Positions 10,847-21,813 of a DNA stretch of 64,000 bases are shown here, piece by piece. Origin of the DNA: Azadirachta indica (taxonomy: Eukaryota; Streptophyta; Magnoliopsida; Sapindales; Meliaceae); NCBI GenBank assembly GCA_022749755.1, contig CM040445.1:8205182-8269181 (forward strand), given 5' to 3'. A program made the translations under genes and the position numbers. The notes under the pieces are model-generated. The model saw only the letters and a list, made by a program, of their open reading frames with translations. It was not told the DNA's origin and made no database searches. Each line of letters begins with the position of its first letter. Within the stretch, counting starts at the first letter, position 1.

Positions 10847-13800
10847 TTTATTAAATATCTGTAAATATTCATAATCAAATTTCATAATATACTAAATTAG
10901 TATTCAAAGTGATTAGTATTTCAAATTAATTATAATTATATGTATGTATATATATATGTATATAATATTATCTCAATATATGTGTATGTATATATATATA
11001 TATGTAATCAAATTTTGTATTTATAGTATATATATCAAGTGAAAAATAGTAATTAACTAGTGTGTGTATAAATAAAAAATATATAATTCATAATTTCTTT
11101 ATCCTATCAAATAGTCAATTTTATAATGTTAATATATTTATTACATATGAATAACATTATAATATATTAATGATATTTTTAATTAATATTTAGTATAAAT
11201 AAATAAAAAGATGGAGAAAATAAATGAAGTTAAGAAATTTATTTTTCACATTTGAAAATTTTTTATTTCCATCTCATTAAATTTATTTAAAAATAAGAAA
11301 GAAATAAGATAAAGAGTATTAATCTTCACCCTATTAACAATACGTGAATTAATAACAATACGTAAAATAATATTTCTTCATTCTTTACCATATTATCTTA
11401 ATTTTATTTTATTTGAAACGGATTTTTATAAAACCTCAAACTTATAGGGAATTTTGCTATTCTTAATTCAATTTCAATAATTATTTTAACTCCACTTGGT
11501 CTTTAGAAAAATTAAACTCATTTTCCTTTCTCTGTTTGAAGGGTGAAAGTACAACCCACCTTGTTGGCGGTGACCAATTACAATTTCTACATAAACGCAT
11601 GAGATAGTGTACCAACTTTTGATGCATCTCGAGTTTTACAGTCGAAAAGAGCCACGTGTCTTTGATTACTAATGTCAAGAGGTAGGAGACTTCCATGCTC
11701 TCTTAAAGGAATTGGTCAAAGTCGCGAGCAATGGAAATATCTATGAAAATCTAGTTCAATTTTTTAATTTATAAAAATAATATAATAATAAACAAGTGAG
11801 GACATAATAAACTTGATGTTGGCTTTTTACCGGGAAGACGTTAAAGTTGACGTCTAAGAATTTTCCACTCACCAAATTCTAGAGGATTAGATAATAAGGT
11901 GTAATAATTTTTTATCCCTAAACTTTTATAAAATAATAAACTAAAACATAATTTACTCAATCATAATAATTTTATCCCTAAAAAAGTAAAAAACTCATAT
12001 AAATCTAAAGAAATAACTAAAGTTAAGGACAATTTTGCTAAAGTTATCAAAATATGTCTTAATCCTTTTTACGATAAATTTTAGGAGCAAAAATATTATT
12101 ACGTCATAAATAATATATAAATTAATTTTATTAAGATAATGAAATTGCATTATATCGTATATTTATTAATATATATTAAACTATTATCATATTTTCTATA
12201 AGTTTACGCTGTATCTCTAAACAATTGAAGTAATATGTCAAATTAAGAGTAAAATAGTAAATTGACAAAGTGAAATTAATAAAAAATTAAAAATTGTAAT
12301 ATTAATATAAAAATATGAAAACAAACCAAAAATTTTAAGAAAATATTTTCATTTTTTCTTCTTCCTTTTCTTTATCTTTTCCTTTCTTACGATTGGCGAA
12401 GGGATCCAAATGACTAGGGCTAGCTTTTTTGTGATTTGTGAAATTACTCTGATTGATTGTGAATTGTGATGTGGATGTGTCTATATAAATTATGATTTAG
12501 CGAAGTAATTTTTTTATTACTAAAATTAATTGTTATGATTTATTTACAAAAAAAATCAAGGATATGAAATATAATTTGCATACGAAATATAAACTTACAG
12601 AAAATTGAAGATGATTTGATATATATTAATAAATAGGTGTGCAATGACATATCTCCTATTAAGAATCAAGACATAATATCTTTTTATTATAGGTTTAGGT
12701 AATAATTTGGTTGAATTGATTTGAGTTAGAGATAGTACATATTTCTTTGTTAGTAAGTTATGTATCATTTATACACCTCTCACCTAAAACATTTATTATC
12801 ATTTTCTTCAAATGTAATAAAAATTATTTGTATCAATCATTATTTCTAAAATATTTATAATTATTTTGATTTGATTATTATACAAGCATTAAGATTAATT
12901 CATTTGCATTTTAATATGTTTAATGCACAAGAATGTAAATGAAGGATTTTTTTTTTTAACTTAAATTTGAATAATTTTATTCAAATATTTAAGAGATATT
13001 TGTTTTTTAACTTATATTTAAAAATTTATTTTTTAAATTAAAAATTTTAACTTAAATTTGAAAAACTAAAAATTTAAATGGATTAAATATTTTATTTGTT
13101 AATGATACTTTTAATTTATTACTTAACATTTATATGAGGTAACAATTTAATATATTATTTTCATATATTTTAGGGTATATATGTCAATATGTCAGTTTTA
13201 AATTTTTTTATTTTTTATAAAAAAATAACTTAACATTTATATTTAAATATTTAAAGTGTAAAAAAAAAAACACACATACACATACACATCAATCAAACTT
13301 AAATTTCAGCCAAATTCATATTTTAGATAAAAAAAAAACCTACCGAAGTAGGGAAAAAAAATTGAAAACATTATCTTATATTTTAATCATGTATATAATT
13401 TTATCTAAAAACTAAAGATATAAATATTCAGTCTATATTTATAAAGTATTCACATTTTGTTCCTAAATATTGTGAAAATAATAAATTGAAATAATTATAA
13501 TAATTTTAATAAATTAATTGCTAATTCTGGTCAAGAGCTGTTTTCTTTTATGTTAATGCTGAATTGGTTTAATTTATCTATTTTACCTAATTAGGTATAT
13601 TTATTTTTTAATTTAAGGACAATTTTAAGATACCTTTTTCTATTAAGTAAAAAATCAATTTTTTTTGTTTTTCTAACTAATTTTATTATATATATTTTTA
13701 TAAATACATTTCAAATAAAAATAAACAAATAAGTTAAATATTCAAGTCTACTCAAACAAATTCGTAATTTTTAATAAAAAAAACCGCTACCTTACTTTTA

Positions 13801-14550
13801 AGTTTATATAGATTTATATTATTAGAAGACATAAAATTATCATATTTTAAAAATAATTTTAAAAACTAAGTAATATTGTTAAATTTGTTGTTAGTTTTTT
13901 AAATATTAATTGTAAAATTTTTTACAGCATAAAATTTTTTGTCAAAATTTGTTAAAATTTTTTATGACATAAACTATTTTAATTAAATGGTCTATTTAAA
14001 AAATTACGTACAATTGTTAAAAAAAAGTCGTGACAAATTTCAAAGGTAAAAATAATTAAGATCCAAATATTATTATAACTTTCAAATTTAAATATGAAAA
14101 TAAGATCATATTAGTTATTATAAAAATAAAAATAAAAATAATATGATCATTTTATATGTCTTTTAATAGTTAAAGGATAAAATAGTTAATTTCTAATAAA
14201 AATAGTCATTTAAAGGATATTTTCTTACTTTTACTAAAGTCAAAAATATCTTCCTATTTCTTTAAAAGTAAAAGGGTATTTCACAATGGTTAGAAATCCA
14301 GAAGTTACTTTTTTTTTTGAAAGTTAAGGGTAAAGTATAATATCCCTATTATTAAAGATCAAATTGTTATAATTAAATAAATTATATTCTAATTTGTTGT
14401 TTCAAAAAAGTTCAGGGATAAAAATGTAATTATCTTAAATATAATAATAAAATTTGAAAAAATGAGCTACAATCAATTTTCAATTTTGTTCAATAAAACG
14501 AAAATTTCCAAAAATTTTATAACGATGACGGTGCAAGACAGCAATAACAG
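10847..14550. other. AT-rich intergenic region
   Basis: No gene is supported. Contents are TA/TG-rich simple sequence (about 10940-11010), poly-A and poly-T stretches, and a block near 11410-11700 whose wording (for example CTCAAACTTATAGGG) resembles the low-complexity ends of TIR transposons. I found no matching second arm. A short open stretch on the minus strand at 11696-11481 has no recognisable domain. Confidence 0.5.
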
Positions 14551-14556
14551 ATCCTG

Positions 14557-14632
14557 TGACGTCCGTTACTACAAAAGCAAACAGTGACTCATTGTCAAAC
14601 GTAAAATTTACCTTATCTTTGGACGGACGTCA
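14557..14632. promoter_or_regulatory. Inverted pair of TGACGTCCGT elements
   Basis: TGACGTCCGT at 14557-14566 and its exact reverse complement ACGGACGTCA at 14623-14632 lie about 40-120 bp upstream of the TATA box of the RING-CH gene. The ACGT core is the kind bound by plant bZIP factors. Function is inferred from sequence and position only. Confidence 0.5.
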
Positions 14633-14673
14633 CCGAACCTAGTCAGCTTCGTTTAAACCGAGCCAACCTCTCG

Positions 14674-14690
14674 TTATATAGATATAAATG
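14674..14690 (+). promoter_or_regulatory. TATA box of the RING-CH gene
   Basis: TTATATAGATATAAATG sits about 100 bp before the end of the first non-coding exon. Transcription probably starts near 14710-14720. Confidence 0.55.
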
Positions 14691-15468
14691 CATAAAACAA
14701 AACCCCTCTTAATTTTATCATTTCTAAGCAAAGAGAAACAAGAGCGTAGACAATTCAGAGTCATTCGCTTTTTTCCGATTACATTTCAGGTATTTTGGTT
14801 CATTTTTAGTTAATTTCTACATTTTTAATTTTTGGCCTTAACGATCCTTGATTTTGTTATTGTTTGATCGGGCCTGTGGGTCTTTTTGGAGATTCTTAGG
14901 GTTTTATATTTGATTATGTGTTTGAATGACGAAATTATTTGTTCTTGTTCGTGTAATGTTGAGGGCTTGGGAATTTGATCAGGGGTTTGTTTGTTTGGTG
15001 CCTTGGAAATTGAGGGAAATGATAAAAAAGAAAATTTTTTTTTTCTTTGATGAAAATTGAAAATTCAGCTGAGAGAAATAATTGCCAGGAAACATGATTG
15101 GACGTGTAAAGTTCATTTTTTTATTTTCATTTCATGTAAGTTATTTGAACCACCCAAAAGAGGCTGAAATGGGTTTGATGGTTCAAATGGTTGACCTCAG
15201 GATTGGAACGTTTTATATAGTAACTTGACAAGTTCTTTTATGATTAAATGATTAATTTTGTATTATAAAGGGATATGTTATTTATGTTATGTGGGTAAGA
15301 AAGAAAATGAAAAAATTTATCTATATTTCCAAGGTGATGATCACCTGCTGTTAAGATTTTTAAACTTGGTAATTTGTTTGTGGAGTGCGGTGTTGTTATG
15401 ATTATATCCTGCTTAATTGTTTGGACTGAAATGCAATATTGGAATTTTGGTGTATCAGAACAGGAATA

Positions 15469-18400
15469 ATGAGTGATCACCTGGTTTTATGTGTTGACCA
15501 CCTCACAACATCTGATAGTTATCCATCAATTGAAGGGACGGAAGCCCCAGTACCATCTGGGGAGGGTTCCACCTCTCAACCTGTTGAACCACCAGGTTGT
15601 GTTATTAATGTAAAGGAAATGGGGGAACATGGTGTATCTGAAGAAGAAGAACCACTTATTCAAACAGTGGAATGTCGCATATGCCAAGAGGAGGATAGCA
15701 TTAAGAACCTGGAGGTTCCATGTGCTTGCAGTGGTAGTTTGAAGGTACTAATCTTTATAATGTCTTCAATCTCTAAGCTGCAGATAGGATATCAGGGAAC
15801 CCTTTATCGCTTTTCAAATTTTGTGCTTCTCAACTTAAAATTTCAGTTCTTTTCCGTTTGAATAATATTCTTATTCTCTAGTAATTTGACACCCCATTTT
15901 TAGGTTCAATTTTTATTACCTTTCTTGGGTAGAATGCACTGATTTACATACACTTATACATTTTCGTAATTGTGTTAGCATTGATTAGAGTGTTCTTGAG
16001 TAAATTTTGTTTCCATGAAGTAATGCCACTATATTTATTGAAAGTACTCATATGTGTCTGCTTCTGCTTCATATTAAATATATGTCCTTTTCTTGATTTT
16101 GTGGTTTTATAGTCATCACCAAGGCTGACCAGTTTTGTTTATCCAGTATGCCCATCGGAAATGTGTCCAGCATTGGTGCAATGAGAAAGGGGATATAACC
16201 TGTGAAATATGTCATCAGGTAAGTCACTGCTGTATAACAATCTGCAATTGTTGCTCATTATGTTGATTTTGGTGGAATTGTTATTCGTTCCATAAACACT
16301 GTATTTAAGGCATCTTCTGCATCTATGTTGAATTTGGTTTTATTGAGGTTATACTCGGTAAAATAGGTCCAATTAGGTAGTTTATGTTGTTGCTTCCAGT
16401 GTTTGGGCATTTTCTATTGTAATCATAGAAATTCATGTTGTAGTAGTATGCATATTTGAACTACTTTCCCTTAAAAATTGTTCGATCTCCCTCTTTTTCA
16501 TCTTGTTGGTTTTAATGCAAGCACTTTGAATGCACTCTAGGTGTCTTCCATGGATTGTTCATCTTGATGCATGAAACTTTTAGCATGAAATCTTGGCTGT
16601 GTCAAACATGAAATGGGTATGTGTACTTTGTTTGGGATCTCAAATTTTTATCCCCTTTTCTGGTGGAATTTTTTTAAAACTTCTGAATTCATGTAGTGTA
16701 AGATATTACTGTTTATTCTGGAGTTGCATGTTAAAGAACATGAATGTAATTAGAAGTCTCTCTCTCCCTCTGTCTCTGTCTCTCTCTATCTCTCTCTCTC
16801 TCGGTTGAAGGTGGGAGGAGTAGGAAGTTCTGGGGGTATTAATAATTGATATGTGAGATTTATCTCTGAGGAACTCAGCAAAATAGACTGTTAACTTCAT
16901 GAGAAGGATTGCCTCCTCATAAACGGGGTTGCAGTGACCATGCCTGGTAGATGTCAATGCGCATATAATTGATTTGCACTACCACTTGTTAATGTAATAA
17001 GTAGCACTCAACAGTATTCAGTGAAGTATTTTTTTGTGTATTTGTTAAAAGACTAATTTGTTTATTTATGCCAGTAAATTTCATGTTATTCTGGCTCGAA
17101 TTGCAGTATCATTGATCCACTGACTTTTGTCTAAATTTTTCTATGTAACAGCCTTATCAGCCTGGTTATACTGCCCCACCACCTCCTCCTCAGTCGGAAG
17201 ATACTACAATTGATATCAGGCAAGTTGTACATATGTTCTTCCATTTGTCTATTGGTTTTATTCTTAGAATTCTTTTTCAGATAATGCAACTACTTGAATT
17301 CCTTGTATCTGTGCCACTGCTGAACCTGTGATGTGGGGACAGGAGATGGGTTGGTTGTATTAGCCAGTTCATGTTTGTCACACTTAAAATTAATATTAAG
17401 TGTGCTTCATGGCAATTGTATGCCCATTAGTTTCAATGTCTAAATCTTTTGTTCTCAAATCTGTCATGCAGTGAGGCCTGGACAGTCTCTGGTGCTCCGT
17501 TGGATTTACATGACCCTCGAATTTTGGCAATGGCAGCAGCAGAACGCCGTTTTCTGGACGCCTGAGTATGATGAGTATGCTGATCCTAATGCTAGTGGAG
17601 CTGCATTCTGTCGCTCTGCAGCCTTAATTGTAAGACAATTATTGTTTAACAAAGAGAAAATCATTTGCTAGCTGTGCTGTTGACATGTAAAACAGAATTA
17701 TGTGCTTATTCTTATGGAAGGTGAAGGATCAATAGCCTCTTGACTTTACACAATTTCTTACATCATTTGTAGGCCACTGAATCTATACACTTTCGATGGT
17801 TGAAATTAAATCTAATACATGTAATTAATGTATATGTAAGATGCAATCTCAATTGTTGAAAGTGTATAGATCTAATGGTTTAGAGATGATGTAAGAAATT
17901 ATTTATTGGGCTGCTGATCCGCGCCCTGCATCTTATTGGTTTCTTTTTTTTTTTTTTTCTCTTCTGAAATTGTTCTATAAACCTTCTAGAAACTGATGCA
18001 ATAAATGCCCATCAATGGAATCAATTGCTTCTTTGTTATGTTAGTTATGCTGCTGTTTTGTTAGTACTTCCATTAGTGTTCATCTTTTATCTAACGCTGC
18101 ACTGACAGTGGATAGCAGCATAAAGTCCCAAGTTTAGATTGTCAGGTTGTAGTCCTAATTTTTGTCTTTGAGTTCCTTGGGTGCACTGACTTTGAGATTA
18201 TTAGATGAGAGCATTTTACTTCAACATTGTTGACTATTGCTGGTAAAACATTACCATTCTTGTTTTTGGCAAGATAACTATTAGTTTTCCTTTCTTTGCA
18301 TTGCAGTTAATGGCTCTCCTACTCTTGAGGCATGCTCTAACCCTCACCAATTCAGATGGAGAGGATGATGCTTCCACCTTCTTCTCTGTATGTTGGATAT

Positions 18401-18855
18401 GAATGTTCAATTGTCTAGTAATTATTCGCATTATGCACTTGTCTGATTAAATAATGTATGCTATGCAGCTTTTCTTGCTTCGGGCTGCTGGTTTTCTTCT
18501 TCCATGCTACATCATGGCATGGGCTGTCAGTATATTGCAGCGTCGAAGACAAAGACAGGTTAGTTGCTCCACCTTTTTCAGGAAATGAAAAGTAATAAAA
18601 AAACTATTTCTCTTCAGTCTGGTGAAGATATGACAATAAGATTGTCTTAAGGATGATGACCTTATGGTATTTGGCATGATGAGATCAAATGATTTATTTA
18701 CATATATACGTGGTTGTTTTGTGTGGAATCAGGAAGCAGCTGCACTTGCAGCAACAGAAGTTGCATTTATGCTTCAAGCAGGGCAGCGTCGGGGCTTGCA
18801 CTTCACAATAGCACCAGGACCTGCTGTTACACCTCATCAGGATCCACTCCAATAA
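15469..18855 (+). CDS. RING-CH (RINGv) E3 ubiquitin ligase with DUF3675
   Basis: Seven coding exons encode about 288 residues once one frameshift is allowed for. Residues about 70-116 form a C4HC3 RING-CH finger: CRICQEED, CACSGSLK, then YAHRKCVQHW and CEICHQ, split by the first coding intron. A proline-rich linker (PPPPPQ) follows. The C-terminal part resembles DUF3675: APLDLHDPRILA-like text, SGAAFCRSAALI, and two hydrophobic stretches (LMALLLLRHAL and LFLLRAAGFLLPCYIMAWAV). Such proteins (the Arabidopsis PITCHOUN1 group) are predicted membrane-associated E3 ligases acting with E2 enzymes. The start at 15469 is the first ATG after the 5'-UTR intron; an in-frame TTG at 15439 lies in that intron. 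In exon 4, around 17559-17564, one extra base shifts the frame and gives TGA. The expected EYDEYAD reading resumes in the next frame and runs to the normal stop. This could be an assembly error or a real inactivating mutation. Confidence 0.85.
16757..16802. repeat. CT-rich microsatellite in intron
   Basis: Imperfect (CT)n with TGTCTC interruptions in the intron between coding exons 2 and 3 of the RING-CH gene. On the other strand it makes an Arg/Glu-rich spurious frame. Confidence 0.9.
17220..17471 (+). other. GC-AG intron of the RING-CH gene
   Basis: The donor is CAG|GCAAGT and the acceptor TGCAG|TGAGG. Joining there restores the codon order I-D-I-S-E-A-W, as in relatives. Known GC-AG introns keep an otherwise near-perfect donor consensus, as here. 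Confidence 0.8.
17726..17920. mobile_element. MITE-like inverted repeat inside an intron
   Basis: The left half (GGATCAATAGCC, then TTTCTTACATCAT, then ATCTATACACTTTC) is matched in inverted order by the right half (GAAAGTGTATAGAT, ATGATGTAAGAAA, GGCTGCTGATCC). The whole 195-bp unit can fold into one long imperfect hairpin. It lies in the intron between coding exons 4 and 5 of the RING-CH gene. Size and structure suggest a MITE; the family and target duplication were not determined. Confidence 0.7.
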
Positions 18856-19029
18856 ATAGTTTGTGTTTACTTGGAAGTGGGTAGGCTAGAGATTGATATC
18901 TCTGTATATTTCTTTTTACTTCCTGTCAAGGCACTACTGGGTGGTGCCACTGACAAATTGAACTCTGTTTTAAAGAAAAATATGGAAATTTTAAATTGTG
19001 CTTTAACAATATTCCTCTAATGTGTTAGA

Positions 19030-20540
19030 AAGCTTATACTTGTTTTGTTTTTAATATCTGGTGCAGAATTTATTGAATTAGTTACAAAAATAATAATGAT
19101 AACAGAATTTGAGTGTTGATTATTCGATTAATGTTAGGAGACAAGATGAATATGAGGTTTTCAAAATGTGTCAAATACTATGCATTTAGATTTTAGAATA
19201 GTACCCATGTGAGAGATTCTTTTGTGATTCCCGGAAAGAAGATTTTCAAAAGTTAAATGTGAAGGGGAAGTTGAAAGGGTCCTGTCCTGAAGAATGTTCC
19301 TTTGAAAGCTAAGCTGCCAACAAGAACTCTTCCACTTCATTTCTTTCTCTTTTCCTTTAATGTAGTGGCCCACTATTAATAGCATTTAAATTTTCATAGG
19401 CTACAGCTATTCGAGCATAGAGAGTTGTGGCTATGGTATGAGAATTATATATCAAATATTAATGAAAAGAGGCTATTTTCGTTGAAAAAATTAGTGTTAT
19501 TAGATACTTTTTTTTAACTTTCAAAGTACAAAAATGTTACTAAATTTTACTTTGGAAGCACAACAAAAACACAAGTACAGTAATGCCAAATAAGGTTCAA
19601 GTACGACTGGTCCCCATTCCAACTACGAAACAATGTCTTATTTCTATTCTATTCTTCTTATCAAGGTCACAGCAGATTCGGTAAAGTATCTGGGTTTCTT
19701 CATTTACATGGACCAAGTAAATTACAAGTAACTAGTAAATCTATTAAAAGTAAGGGCTGCTTGGTATTTGCTAATTCAAACTCAGGGAGAGAGACTGATG
19801 GTCTTCATGGGTAAACGAGAAATCAAAAGCAAAGAAAGTGGGAAATGAGACGAAGGCCAAATATGGAGAAGGGTCTTTAATTGGAGAGCTTAGAATTGAA
19901 TTGAGCAATCCAAAGAGAGAGAGCAAAGAAAAGCATAAAGGAAAGGAAACCCATTAAGCACAAGAAACCAAGACTGTTTTCTTTTTTTTTTTTTTTTTTT
20001 TTGGCGGGGGTTTGCGTGGAGAAAAGAGCTTGGAATTCTAAAGTTGTTTTATTATAAGGATAAATAAAGCAAGTGTTGGGTTTTTTTGAAGAAGTTACTG
20101 CTCTTCACCACCCCTAGCTTCCTCCAACATCTCTACTTTTCATGTCTTTCTTGTTAATGTTGGCTTGCTGGCTATAAGAATTCTAATCCAATTACCATGA
20201 ATGAGTATAGTCGGCTATCAATTAAGAATTGAAAGAGCAAACAGTGCTGGTCTTTGTTTGGTAAAAAAGAAAGACTAAGGCAAATAAATGATAGTGGAAA
20301 CCAAAATAAAAATTTTGAAAAAAAAAAGGATGCTTGGCTTCCCAAGGATATTGTTCCAACCATACCTTTTTTGTTCAAACCTGTCAGAGTCTTCTAATAC
20401 AGCCTTTTATGTTGCTTCTATGGCAGGCTTATGATTGAGGTGAATCTAAAGCTTCCCTTCCCTACCTGGGCCAACATCCTCTGTGCTTTTTACACTTTTA
20501 TTCTTCCAAATCCCATAAAAAGATAAACCTCTGGATTGTT
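19030..20540. other. Intergenic, upstream of the CLE gene
   Basis: No gene is supported. It holds a poly-T tract (about 19985-20002) followed by GGCGGGGG, and purine-rich stretches near 19800-19960. Two short minus-strand open stretches (19385-19161 and 20378-20172) show no family features. Confidence 0.5.
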
Positions 20541-20546
20541 TCTGCA

Positions 20547-20555
20547 CATATAAGC
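20547..20555 (+). promoter_or_regulatory. TATA box of the CLE gene
   Basis: ACATATAAG lies about 110 bp before the ATG. A (CTA/CTG)n-type trinucleotide stretch at about 20599-20632 would fall in the 5' leader. Confidence 0.45.
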
Positions 20556-20660
20556 CCCATGCCCTAACTTATTTGCATACCAATCTCAGATCACATTCAC
20601 TACTGCTACTACTGCTGCTGCTACTACTTATTTCCTTATCATTACTTGCAGTGCACAAAC

Positions 20661-20921
20661 ATGAGGAATCTCTTGGTTTACAGGGCATTCATTCTACTTA
20701 TTTGTATTGGTTTCTTATCCCTTCAACCAGAAAAGGTTTCTGGATTTAAAAGCATAGATTTTGTTCAGAATGTGCGTATTCTCAAGGCTGTTGCTCTCAA
20801 GGATTTGCCAATGAACCCAAGTTTGGCACCTGCAACAGCACCTTCAATGGTGCTTGATCCAAATCAGTCAAATAAAAGACAAGTTGGAAAAGGATCAGAC
20901 CCTATTCACAACAGATGTTGA
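20661..20921 (+). CDS. CLE45-like signalling peptide precursor
   Basis: A single exon encodes 86 residues. Residues 1-33 form a signal peptide with a hydrophobic core (AFILLICIGFLSL), a variable middle follows, and the CLE motif RQVGKGSDPIHN is at residues 73-84 with two residues after it (RC). CLE precursors are secreted and cut to 12-13-residue peptides that bind leucine-rich-repeat receptor kinases. This motif is closest, as I recall, to Arabidopsis CLE45 (RRVRRGSDPIHN). Both lack the usual Pro at positions 4 and 7 and have the GSDPIHN end. CLE45 acts through BAM3 in root phloem; the same role here is only inferred. The ATG at 20661 is chosen because the upstream in-frame start would be a TTG. 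Preceded by Lys, the motif could be released after NK or at R73. The gene is convergent with the GT47 gene downstream. Confidence 0.82.
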   Translation: MRNLLVYRAFILLICIGFLSLQPEKVSGFKSIDFVQNVRILKAVALKDLPMNPSLAPATAPSMVLDPNQSNKRQVGKGSDPIHNRC

Positions 20922-21813
20922 CATGATGAAGCTATTTTTCACTGCCAAGGTGATGATCAAATGAGATTATTAGATTCCTTTGTATACCAGTTTGTTGTAT
21001 TTCTTTGTTTCAAAGTCCTCTTTGCTTTGTAGAAACTTAGGTCCTAACACCAATAGCAGCAGCTTAATGAATACTTTCAATAGGGTAGATGCTGGTTGTC
21101 ATACCTACACAAAATATAGCGAGTTTTTGTTCTTTTTTATCCTTTCTATAGAAGAAAAATGAAATATTTACATAGACTTCTTTGCTTATAAATGGAGGCT
21201 CTAGTTTTTGCTACTTAGAACTAAATGCTTGCAGTATAATGTTTATGAGCATTACAACTTCTGCTCCTCCCTCCATTGTTGAACTTGAAACAATTGTTGC
21301 ACGTCTCTCTCTACTTCCTTTTCTCAGAACTCCACAATGAGAACGCATACAATGTGCAGAAACACAGATAAATGTATGCAATATTGGGAATGTAATTACA
21401 AGATAAACAGAAGCTTCTTTAGATAAAATTTCCATCTTGATTTATCTTTTCATGTTTACTTCTATCTGTGCAAGTCTCAGAAATCACAGAAGTATCAGTG
21501 TAATGAAGTCCAAATTTTATGTTAGGTGTTCAATTTGAGTCTGCAAAATGATAAAAAAGAGGGAGAGCTGAACTACTTATTAAGCAGGTTCTCCCATGAC
21601 CATAGTCCTAAATAGAAAATTTTAGTCCCAAAAGCTATATATTTTCTGACTAAAATTCACATTACCAGAGGTATGAATAAAAGAGAAAGCAAAGGCTCTT
21701 GCAGATTTTCAACAAAATTATGCTGCTTGCGTCACTTTCAAAACAATGAAACTCAGCCAAATATGATTGTCAATCAAGAAATATATCAATCTCTAGAGTG
21801 AGATTTCTTCGTT

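Larger units (their letters stand above)
14715..18855 (+). other. RING-CH gene, transcribed span with exon map
   Basis: The proposed non-coding first exon runs from about 14715 to 14789 and ends CAG|GTATTT. The 5'-UTR intron is 14790-15458. Coding exons are 15469-15744 (its exon starts at 15459), 16147-16218, 17152-17219, 17472-17629, 18307-18387, 18469-18558 and 18733-18855. All introns are GT-AG except 17220-17471, which is GC-AG. The map was built by joining frames that together give the expected family protein. The 3' end is not defined but should lie before about 19030. Confidence 0.75.

Noticed and set aside
11400..11920. A further MULE terminus near 11.4-11.9 kb
   Set aside because: The wording is like that of TIR ends, but no second arm or target duplication was found.
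16593..16957. Open frames on both strands around the CT repeat
   Set aside because: They lie inside an intron of the RING-CH gene and are made by low-complexity sequence.
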